DNA from: Rubrivivax sp.
Lineage (GTDB): Bacteria > Pseudomonadota > Gammaproteobacteria > Burkholderiales > Burkholderiaceae_C
NCBI GenBank assembly: GCA_030681795.1
Contig: JAUXRG010000016.1
Coordinates: forward strand, 56,497-120,496
Length of the DNA: 64,000 nt
Reading direction: 5' to 3'
Shown here in pieces: positions 57,669 to 64,000 of the stretch (position 1 is the first letter of the stretch; each line of letters opens with the position of its first letter). The translations under genes and the position numbers were made by a program. Under the pieces are notes generated by a model. That model was not told the origin of the DNA. It did not search any database and saw nothing but the letters and a program-made list of their open reading frames with translations.

Positions 57669-59519
57669 TCATGAGCCCTCGATGGCCCGATCCAGCGGAA
57701 GTGTGAGGCGTATCACGGTTCCATACCCGGCGCCGCTTTCCACCAGACACTGCCCCTGCAGCTGCTTGGCGCGGTTCTTCATGCTGGCCAGGCCATGGCC
57801 GCGGTCCAGGCGGGCGTCGATTTCGTTGCTGATGCCCTCGCCGTTGTCCTGCACGATGAGCTGGAAATCGCCGTCTGCGATGCTCGCGCTGACCGCGCAA
57901 TGCGTGGCGCCGCTGTGCTTGATGATGTTGCTGGTGGCTTCGCGCAGGATGCGCGTGGTCTGCACGTAGGCGCGCGCGCTGAGCGTTTGCGGCAGGTCCT
58001 CCTGGGCTTTCCATTCGCCTTCGATGCCGGCCTGCGCCAGCCGCGAGACGATCTCCGCGCGCCAGTCCCCCAGGGCGTCGGCCAGGCGCACGGGCCTGCC
58101 CGTGAGGCCGCGCACCGACAGCCGCATCTCCTCGAGCGCCTCGCGCGCCAGCGTGGAGATGCGCTCCGATTCGCTGGTGTGCACGATGGTCAACAGCTTG
58201 GCGCCGAGGTCGTCGTGCAGGTCGGCGGCGATGCGCTTGCGTTCGCTCTCGGTGACCTGTTCCACGCGCAGTTCGGCCAGCTGGCGGAAGTTGCGCTCGA
58301 TCTCGGCCGTGGCCTCGCGCACGCGCTGCTCGAGCTCGGCCTTGCCCTGCTCGGCCCGATAGAGCGCCTGGCCGTGCTGCTGCACCAGGCGCAGGCCGAC
58401 CAACACGAAGATGATGGGCACCATGATCTGCGCCACCTGGGCGGCCAGCGGCCGCGCACCGGTCCACTGCGCACCCAGTTCGATGCCGCCGGACGCCGCC
58501 ACCGCGGCCAGCAGGACCGCCATCACCCACACCGAACGCGTGTGCCGCTGGTGATGCAGGTGCCAGGCCGCCGCGGCCAGCACTTCCAGCGCCAGCACCA
58601 GATACCAGACGTTGGCGACGGCGTTCAGGCGCGTCGGGCCGGCCAGCACCAGGGTGAGCGCGATCGCCGCGCATTGCACCGGCAGGCCGACGTCGGCGGC
58701 GCGCAGCCGCACATTCGCATAGCGCAGCAGGAACTGCACGGCCGCCCAGACAATGAAGCCCAGCATTGCGCAAAGCAGGAATTCGGCCTCCGAGTGGCCT
58801 ACCGGTGCGTGGCGCAGCCACAGGCGCACATCGATCAGCGCCCAGCCCACCGACAGCGCGCCGAAGTAGGCCAGGTGGCTCTCGCGCCGGTGGATGAAGC
58901 CCAGCACGAACATGAAGCCGCCCATCAGCGCCAGCGTGGCGCCCAGGGCCTGCGGCGCCCAGACCTGCAGCGCCATGTGACGGGCGTGGCGTGCGGCCAG
59001 CTCGGACTGCGGGCCGATGACCAGGGCCGAGAGTGCGCCGGCGCGCTGGCGCGAGCCCACCCGGGCCAGCGCATGGCCGGCGACCTTGATGTCCAGCGTG
59101 TTGGCGCCGGCGTGCAGCAGCGCCGACGGCAGGGCCACGAGCTGCGGGTGGTTGCAGTCGTTGGTCAGCGGCTCGGCCAGGCGGCCGCCGCTGTGCACGC
59201 GCTGCCCGTTGAGCTGGACCTCCAGCGTGCTGCACACATGCTCGATGTACAGCGCCAGGAGGTCGCTGCCGGACGGCTCACCCAGGGGCGGCAAGCCCAC
59301 CCGGTACCACACCGAGCCGCCCCAGCCGGGGCGCGTGCGGGCCCACTCGTCGGGCAGCGCCACGCTCAGCGTCGGGGCCTGTTCGGGAAAGCGGGCGGTG
59401 TGGCCCGGGGCGCTGAGCGCGGCGCGGATCTCCAGCGCTTGCGCCAGCGCCGGTGGCGCCAAGGCCAGCAGCCACAGCCACAGAAGCAGGATCGAGCGGT
59501 GAGCCATCGCGCGGCGCAT
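57669..59519 (-). CDS. membrane sensor histidine kinase, 7TM-like sensor, HisKA_3
   Basis: A 616-residue kinase. A signal peptide or first helix (to about residue 27) leads to a periplasmic beta-rich domain (about 30-180). Roughly seven membrane helices follow between 185 and 385, then a coiled coil. The HisKA_3 motif RIAADLHDDLGAKLL has phospho-site H435. The ATPase domain has REATSNIIKHSGATH (N box) and DNGEGI, then GHGLASMKNRAKQL. The layout resembles 7TMR-DISM sensor kinases. The start is ATG 59519 or 59507. It is divergent from phoH and upstream of its likely regulator. Confidence 0.88.
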   Translation of the reverse strand: MRRAMAHRSILLLWLWLLALAPPALAQALEIRAALSAPGHTARFPEQAPTLSVALPDEWARTRPGWGGSVWYRVGLPPLGEPSGSDLLALYIEHVCSTLEVQLNGQRVHSGGRLAEPLTNDCNHPQLVALPSALLHAGANTLDIKVAGHALARVGSRQRAGALSALVIGPQSELAARHARHMALQVWAPQALGATLALMGGFMFVLGFIHRRESHLAYFGALSVGWALIDVRLWLRHAPVGHSEAEFLLCAMLGFIVWAAVQFLLRYANVRLRAADVGLPVQCAAIALTLVLAGPTRLNAVANVWYLVLALEVLAAAAWHLHHQRHTRSVWVMAVLLAAVAASGGIELGAQWTGARPLAAQVAQIMVPIIFVLVGLRLVQQHGQALYRAEQGKAELEQRVREATAEIERNFRQLAELRVEQVTESERKRIAADLHDDLGAKLLTIVHTSESERISTLAREALEEMRLSVRGLTGRPVRLADALGDWRAEIVSRLAQAGIEGEWKAQEDLPQTLSARAYVQTTRILREATSNIIKHSGATHCAVSASIADGDFQLIVQDNGEGISNEIDARLDRGHGLASMKNRAKQLQGQCLVESGAGYGTVIRLTLPLDRAIEGS

Positions 59520-59598
59520 TGTGCCTGCGCCCTTCGCGGGCAGCGCTGCGACAATCCCCGTCCATGCGCATTTGGACCCGTTCCCCCCGGGCTGCCCC

Positions 59599-60600
59599 TT
59601 GATCCGCCGCCACCACTTCGAGCCCGCCGACAACCGCCGCCTGGCCCACCTGTGCGGGCCGCTGGACGCCCATCTGCGCAGCATCGAGAGCGCCCTGGGC
59701 GTGACGCTGTCGCGCCGCGAAGCGAGCTTTCGCATCGAAGGGCCGCGCAGCGCCGTCGAGCGGGCGCTGGCCCTGCTCGACGCCTTGTACGCGAAGGCGC
59801 GCGAGCCGATCGGTGAGCGTGCGCTGCAGCTCGCGCTGGTGAACGCCGTCGCCACGCCCACCGATGCGACGGCAGCCGCCGCGCCGCTGGCCGACGACGG
59901 GGACGTCGTGCTGCACACGCGCCATGCCGACCTGGGCGGCCGCACGCCCAACCAGATGCAATACCTGCGCCAGATGCTGGCCCACGACATCACCTTCGGC
60001 ATCGGCCCGGCGGGCACCGGCAAGACTTTTCTGGCCGTGGCCTGCGCCGTCGATGCGCTGGAGCGCCACGGCGTGCAGCGCATCGTGCTCACGCGCCCGG
60101 CGGTGGAAGCCGGTGAGCGGCTGGGCTTCCTGCCCGGCGACCTGGCGCAGAAGGTCGACCCCTACCTGCGTCCGCTCTACGACGCGCTCTACGACCTGAT
60201 GGGTTTCGAGCGCGTCACCAAGGCCTTCGAGAAGGGCCTGATCGAGATCGCGCCGCTGGCCTTCATGCGCGGGCGCACGCTCAACCACGCTTTCGTGATC
60301 CTCGACGAAGCGCAGAACACCACGCGCGAGCAGATGAAGATGTTCCTCACGCGCGTCGGCTTCGGCAGCCGCTGCGTGGTCAACGGCGACGTGAGCCAGA
60401 TCGACCTGCCCGAGGGCATGGCCAGCGGCCTGATCGACGCGCAACAGGTGCTCGCCGGCGTGCCAGGCATCGCCTTCACCCGTTTCACCGCCGCCGATGT
60501 CGTGCGCCACCCGCTGGTGGCGCGCATCGTCCAGGCCTACGACCGGGCCCGCGGTGCCATCGACCCCGACCGGGTGCGCGGCCACGGGGGCGCGCGTTGA
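59599..60600 (+). CDS. phoH: PhoH-family ATPase
   Basis: A 333-residue PhoH-like P-loop ATPase with a small N-terminal KH-like domain (RLAHLCGPLDAHLRSIESAL). Walker A is GPAGTGKT (136-143 from TTG 59599), Walker B is HAFVILDEAQN, and VLTRPAVEAGERLGFLPGD and NGDVSQIDLP are typical. The start is uncertain: TTG 59599 gives the family N-terminus (MIRRHHFEPADN), while GTG 59521 gives a 26-residue extension. It is coupled to ybeY by overlapping stop and start codons, the standard pair in ribosome maturation and RNA processing. Confidence 0.93.
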   Translation: MIRRHHFEPADNRRLAHLCGPLDAHLRSIESALGVTLSRREASFRIEGPRSAVERALALLDALYAKAREPIGERALQLALVNAVATPTDATAAAAPLADDGDVVLHTRHADLGGRTPNQMQYLRQMLAHDITFGIGPAGTGKTFLAVACAVDALERHGVQRIVLTRPAVEAGERLGFLPGDLAQKVDPYLRPLYDALYDLMGFERVTKAFEKGLIEIAPLAFMRGRTLNHAFVILDEAQNTTREQMKMFLTRVGFGSRCVVNGDVSQIDLPEGMASGLIDAQQVLAGVPGIAFTRFTAADVVRHPLVARIVQAYDRARGAIDPDRVRGHGGAR

Positions 60601-61043
60601 AGGCCCCGCCGCCTTTGCAGCTTTCGCTGCAGTTTGCCGACGCCACCCACCGCGCGCTGCTGCCGCGCCACCGCGTGCAGCGCTGGGTGCGCGCGGCGCT
60701 GGCACGACCCGGGCAGATCACGGTGCGCATCGTCGGCGAGGAAGAAGGCCGCCAGTTGAACCGCGACTACCGAGGCAAGGACGGCGCCACCAACGTGCTC
60801 ACCTTCGACTACGAACACGCGCCGCAGGTCGTGGCCGACCTCGTGCTGTGTGCGCCGGTGGTCGCGCGCGAGGCGCGCGAGCAGGGCCTGGCCATCGATG
60901 CGCACTACGCGCACCTGCTCGTGCACGGCACGCTGCACGCGCAGGGCTTCGATCACCTGGCCGACGCCGATGCGGTGGTGATGCAGGCGCGCGAGAGCGA
61001 AATCCTGCTCGCCCTGGGGTGGGCCGACCCCTACGCGCGCTGA
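60597..61043 (+). CDS. ybeY: endoribonuclease YbeY
   Basis: YbeY takes part in 16S rRNA 3'-end maturation and ribosome quality control. The 148-residue protein has the metal-binding motif HGTLHAQGFDH (H110, H114, H120) and the RGKDGATNVLTFDY segment. The start is TTG 60597, overlapping the phoH stop. The usual downstream genes (corC/ybeX and lnt) are absent; a peptidase gene follows instead. Confidence 0.95.
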   Translation: MKAPPPLQLSLQFADATHRALLPRHRVQRWVRAALARPGQITVRIVGEEEGRQLNRDYRGKDGATNVLTFDYEHAPQVVADLVLCAPVVAREAREQGLAIDAHYAHLLVHGTLHAQGFDHLADADAVVMQARESEILLALGWADPYAR

Positions 61044-61140
61044 CACCGCCGGGAGGCCGCCGCCGCCGACGGCGGTCGCCATGTCGCGGCGGGCCACTTC
61101 TTCGCTAGGATCGGCCCCTTTTCGCCTTCAGGTCAACGCC

Positions 61141-62766
61141 ATGCCGAGTCCGCTTTCGATCGCTGGGCGCAAGGTCTTTCTTGCGCTGCTGCTTTGCGCC
61201 GCCGCGCTGCCGCTGCGGGCCCAGCCCGCACCCGATGCAGGCCCCGAACCCGACCCGGCCAAGGACCCGCGCCTGGCCGAGCAGACGCAGGTCACGCAGG
61301 GTGTGGTCACCGCGCGGGGCAAGCGCATCGAGTACCGCGCCGTGGCCGGGTTGCTGCAGGTGGACGACAGCAAGGAGGTCCCCAGCGCCGTGATGTCCTA
61401 TGTGGCGTATTTCGGCAAGGCCGAACCGGGGGCCAGGCAGCGGCCGGTGCTCTTCCTCTACAACGGCGGCCCGGGCTCGGCCACGGTCTGGCTGCACATG
61501 GGTGCCTTCGGCCCCAAGCGCGTGCTCACCGGCAACGGCCAGCGCGGCCCGGCCGCGCCCTACCGCCTGGTCGACAACGAGTCCTCCCTGCTCGACGTCG
61601 CCGATCTGGTCTTCATCGATGCGCCGGGCACCGGCTTCGGCCGCATCGTCGCGGTGGACAAGAACAAGGCCAAGGAGCGCGAGGCCCTGAAGGAGAAGGA
61701 AAAGGAATTCTGGGGCGTCGACCAGGATGCGAATGCCTTTGCCCGCTTCATCAAGAAGTTCCTCACCGTCAACAAGCTGTGGAATGCGCCCAAATACCTG
61801 TTCGGCGAAAGCTACGGCACGACGCGCTCGGCGGCGTTGGTGCACCTGCTGCAGGAGCGCCACGACGTGGACGTCAACGGCGTCATGCTGCTCTCGCAGA
61901 TCCTCAACTTCGGCTTCAGCCCCGACGACCCGCAGTTCGCGCCCGGCAGCGACCTGCCTTACGCGCTGGTGCTGCCCACCTACGCGGCCACGGCCTGGTA
62001 CCACGGGCGGCTGCCGGCCTGGGCCGACCGCTCGCCGCAGACGCTGGAGCGGCTGCTCACCGCGGCGCGGCAGTTCGCGCTGACCGAATACCTGCCGGCG
62101 CTGACGGCCGGCGCCGGCCTCGACCCGGCGCGCCGCCGCGCCGTGGCCGAGAAGCTCGCCAGCTTCATCGGCATCCCCGTGCCTTACCTCGAGAAGGCGA
62201 AGTTGCGCGTCTATGGCGGCATGTTCAGCAACCAGTTGCTCGCCGACCAGGGCATGACCACGGGGCGCTTGGACACGCGCTACAGCGGCCCCTCGCTGGA
62301 CCCGATGGCCAAGGAGGCCGAGTACGACCCGCAGTCGGCCGCCATCTCCTCGGCCTACATCTCGGTCTACAACGACTACGTGCGCAACACGCTCAAGTTC
62401 GGTGCCGACCTCGACTACAAGCCGTCGGCGCCGGTCTGGCGCCACTGGGACTGGAAGCACCAGCCGCCGGGCAGTCGCTGGGCACGCCAGGAAACGGTCA
62501 ACGTGATGCCCGACCTGGCCGCCGCGATGCGCACCAACCCGCGCCTGAGGGTGGCCAACTACTCCGGCATCTATGACCTGGCCACGCCCTTTGCAGCCGC
62601 CGAGTACGAGTTCGCCCACCTGCCGATCCCGGACTCGTTGCGCGCCAACCTCGAGTTCAATTACTACCCGGCCGGGCACATGATGTACGACGACCCGGCC
62701 TCGCTGGCCAAGCTGCACGACGATGTGGCGCGCTTCCTGGGCGAGACCGCGACCCCGACGAAATAG
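61141..62766 (+). CDS. secreted S10-family serine carboxypeptidase-like protein
   Basis: A 541-residue protein with a signal peptide (GRKVFLALLLCAAALPLRAQ). The alpha/beta-hydrolase S10 features are the oxyanion region LFLYNGGPGSATVWLHMGAFGP, nucleophile Ser in LFGESYGTTR, Asp in YSGIYDLATPF and His in YYPAGHMMY. Bacterial S10 enzymes are periplasmic or secreted carboxypeptidases; substrate unknown. It starts 97 bp after ybeY and converges with upp; a large hairpin separates them. Confidence 0.9.
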   Translation: MPSPLSIAGRKVFLALLLCAAALPLRAQPAPDAGPEPDPAKDPRLAEQTQVTQGVVTARGKRIEYRAVAGLLQVDDSKEVPSAVMSYVAYFGKAEPGARQRPVLFLYNGGPGSATVWLHMGAFGPKRVLTGNGQRGPAAPYRLVDNESSLLDVADLVFIDAPGTGFGRIVAVDKNKAKEREALKEKEKEFWGVDQDANAFARFIKKFLTVNKLWNAPKYLFGESYGTTRSAALVHLLQERHDVDVNGVMLLSQILNFGFSPDDPQFAPGSDLPYALVLPTYAATAWYHGRLPAWADRSPQTLERLLTAARQFALTEYLPALTAGAGLDPARRRAVAEKLASFIGIPVPYLEKAKLRVYGGMFSNQLLADQGMTTGRLDTRYSGPSLDPMAKEAEYDPQSAAISSAYISVYNDYVRNTLKFGADLDYKPSAPVWRHWDWKHQPPGSRWARQETVNVMPDLAAAMRTNPRLRVANYSGIYDLATPFAAAEYEFAHLPIPDSLRANLEFNYYPAGHMMYDDPASLAKLHDDVARFLGETATPTK

Positions 62767-62817
62767 CCGTCGGCAAGGCAGGCCCACGGGCGGGCGCTGC
62801 GCCCGCGGGACCGACGG
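62767..62817. terminator. convergent hairpin between the S10 peptidase gene and upp
   Basis: Outer arms CCGTCGG (62767-62773) and CCGACGG (62811-62817) enclose an inner stem GCGGGCG-CTG-CGCCCGC. The structure starts directly after the S10 stop and ends 4 bp before the upp stop on the other strand. It can serve both transcripts. No T-run is present. Confidence 0.55.
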
Positions 62818-62820
62818 CGG

Positions 62821-63456
62821 CTACTTGGTGCCGAAGAGCCGGTCTCCCGCGTCCCCCAGCCCCGGCACGATGTAGCCGTGCTCGTTGAGCTGGCGGTCGA
62901 TGGCCGCGGTGTACACCGGCACGTCGGGATGGTGGGCGTGAAAATTCTTCAGTCCTTCAGGGGCGGCCAGCAAGGCCACGAAGCGGATCGAGCGCGGCTG
63001 CGTTTCCTTCAGCCGATTCACCGCCGCCACCGCCGAGTTGCCGGTGGCCAGCATGGGGTCGAGCACGATGGCGTCGCGCTCGTTCATCCCTTGCGGCATC
63101 TTGAAGTAGTACTCCACGGCGCCCAGCGTCTTGGGGTCGCGGTACAGGCCGACGTGGCCGACGCGTGCGCCGGGCACCACGTCGAGCATGCCGTCGAGAA
63201 ACCCGCTGCCGGCGCGCATGATGACGACGAAGACGGTCTTCTTGCCGTCGATCACGGGCGAGCGCATCTTCTCCAGCGGGGTCTCGATGTCGATCATCTG
63301 CGTGGGCATGTCGCGCGTGACCTCGTAGGCCATGAGCATGCTGATCTCGTGCAGCAAGCGGCGAAAGCTGCTGGTGCTGAGGTCCTTCTGACGCATCAGC
63401 GTGAGCTTGTGCTGCACGAGCGGGTGGTCGATCAGATGCACGACAGGGGTGGTCAT
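62821..63456 (-). CDS. upp: uracil phosphoribosyltransferase
   Basis: Salvages uracil to UMP with PRPP. The 211 residues contain [21 protein letters not shown] (cut here at the family start), the [16 protein letters not shown] segment, the PRPP loop [16 protein letters not shown] and the C-terminal [20 protein letters not shown] 63456 gives [12 protein letters not shown]. Transcribed alone towards the S10 gene. Confidence 0.97.
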   Translation of the reverse strand: MTTPVVHLIDHPLVQHKLTLMRQKDLSTSSFRRLLHEISMLMAYEVTRDMPTQMIDIETPLEKMRSPVIDGKKTVFVVIMRAGSGFLDGMLDVVPGARVGHVGLYRDPKTLGAVEYYFKMPQGMNERDAIVLDPMLATGNSAVAAVNRLKETQPRSIRFVALLAAPEGLKNFHAHHPDVPVYTAAIDRQLNEHGYIVPGLGDAGDRLFGTK

Positions 63457-63788
63457 CGCGGGAGTTTCCTGATTGGGGTTGGCGAGGGCGTGGGGGTGCG
63501 CAGGGGAGGGGCGATACGACACCACGCCCCGGCGGGCTTTTCGCGGATCGTGCCGTCGCTTGCGATTTTCAACGCTGGCGAGCCGTCTTCACGAAGTGTC
63601 CGAGCAATTTCGCGTCCGGCGGCCCGTTGCCGTGCCTGGACCCGTCGCGGGCCCGACGCAAGCGACAAGTTGTCAGCGCGCCACAGGATAGAACCCACCT
63701 GACAGGCCTTACAGCTGGTCAGTGCGGCACGACGGGTGTGAATATCGGCTGCGCCGTCTTGGCGCGATCACTACACCCAGGAGTTTTG
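63457..63788. other. 332-bp gap between upp and the small peptide gene
   Basis: No gene is recognised here. The gap carries the upp promoter (minus strand) and the leader of the peptide gene. AGGAG at 63779-63783 is the peptide gene's ribosome site. I could not identify a convincing -10/-35 pair for either direction. Confidence 0.45.
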
Positions 63789-63956
63789 ATGACAGCAGCG
63801 AAGACAACACCGCCCAGCGTGCAAGAAGAGCGCGTGGAGGGCGGGCCGGTTGAACTGACCACCGCCGAGATTCAACAGGTCGCGGGCGGCAAGGCGCCGA
63901 TGACGAAGCCCAACGGATTCATCCTGTCGGAAGACGGATTCATCCTGAGCGAATAA
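63789..63956 (+). CDS. double-glycine leader peptide with duplicated C-terminal motif (RiPP- or bacteriocin-like)
   Basis: A 55-residue peptide with a clear AGGAG ribosome site five bases before ATG 63789. Residues 22-34 read ELTTAEIQQVAGG, which fits the GG-leader pattern (E-L-T-x-x-E-I-x-x-V-x-G-G) used by C39 peptidase transporters. The putative 21-residue core after GG is KAPMTKP followed by two seven-residue units, NGFILSE and DGFILSE. The two units are encoded by 21-bp repeats that differ at synonymous sites (TCG versus AGC for Ser). No Cys is present. Maturation or export genes, if any, would lie beyond the window end. Not similar to a peptide I can name. Confidence 0.7.
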   Translation: MTAAKTTPPSVQEERVEGGPVELTTAEIQQVAGGKAPMTKPNGFILSEDGFILSE

Positions 63957-63980
63957 ATCCGCCTTTCGAAGTTGCGGCGC

Positions 63981-64000
63981 GCGCGGGCGCTAGCCCGCGC
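63981..64000 (+). terminator. hairpin after the small peptide gene, cut by the window end
   Basis: GCGCGGGC, loop GCTA and GCCCGCGC form a perfect 8-bp stem 25 bp after the peptide stop codon. Whether a T-run follows cannot be seen. If it is a terminator the peptide is transcribed alone or processed from downstream genes. Confidence 0.45.

Noticed and set aside
56974..59235. Possible fusion of the histidine kinase region and LuxR regulator in one frame
   Set aside because: The upstream part of this frame is out of phase with the kinase motifs. The regulator has its own ATG at 57618 and the kinase its own frame ending at 57669.
63453..63698. Minus-strand short frame upstream of upp
   Set aside because: Arg/Pro-rich with no motif. 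It continues into the upp leader and has no ribosome site.

Overview
The window is chromosomal DNA of a high-GC betaproteobacterium. It is most likely a member of the Burkholderiales from the Rubrivivax/Leptothrix/Ideonella neighbourhood. Supporting signs are the petABC layout, the orders sspA-sspB, M23 peptidase-secA-argJ and ubiJ-ubiB-fmdB-DUF502-aspS-nudB, the DUF1631 and DUF3683 family proteins, and a PEP-CTERM protein. Coding density is high. I see no rRNA, CRISPR array, insertion sequence or prophage, and only one tRNA (Thr, anticodon TGT).

Layout. 1-3.2 kb: tail of an AI-2E-family permease, then a single-domain receiver, a GacA/NarL-type regulator and a CHASE3 histidine kinase. 3.5-7.9 kb: small lipoprotein, lpxC, small membrane protein, HtrA protease, Nif3-like protein and pdxA. 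7.9-13.9 kb: DUF1631 protein, mscL and the cytochrome bc1 operon petABC. 14-20 kb: sspA-sspB, tRNA-Thr, a DciA-like protein, an M23 peptidase, secA and an overlapping secreted protein. 20.1-24 kb: a PEP-CTERM protein and a subtilase. 24.3-27 kb: argJ and an MFS exporter bordered by G/C-rich hairpin repeats. 27-32 kb: glycerol-3-phosphate uptake operon ugpBAECQ. 32.2-37.5 kb: a giant FAD/Fe-S oxidoreductase, DUF971 protein and ubiE. 37.5-46.3 kb: a polysaccharide block with epsD, ugd, a cold-shock gene and a six-gene operon galE-manC-rfbBDAC. 46.4-56 kb: ubiJ, ubiB, fmdB, DUF502, aspS, a phd-ccdB toxin-antitoxin pair, nudB, an EEP-family hydrolase, clsB and cysK. 56-59.5 kb: a zinc-ribbon receiver protein, a LuxR-type regulator and a membrane histidine kinase. 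59.6-64 kb: phoH, ybeY, an S10 peptidase, upp and a small double-glycine peptide gene at the window edge.

How the genes work together. Much of the window is core housekeeping: lipid A, quinone, respiration, secretion and translation. The polysaccharide block supplies UDP-glucuronate, dTDP-rhamnose, GDP-mannose and UDP-galactose. Together with EpsD and the PEP-CTERM protein it suggests an exosortase-linked exopolysaccharide system whose central genes lie outside the window.

The most unusual items are: the peptide at 63789-63956 with a GG leader and a duplicated seven-residue C-terminal motif; a hybrid Phd/CcdB module; two GTAGG-N6-CCTAC-type sites that may be targets of the local GacA-like regulator; and the polysaccharide block sitting inside a normally continuous ubi-aspS gene cluster. 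All functional calls come from reading the sequence and from family knowledge; no database search was run.
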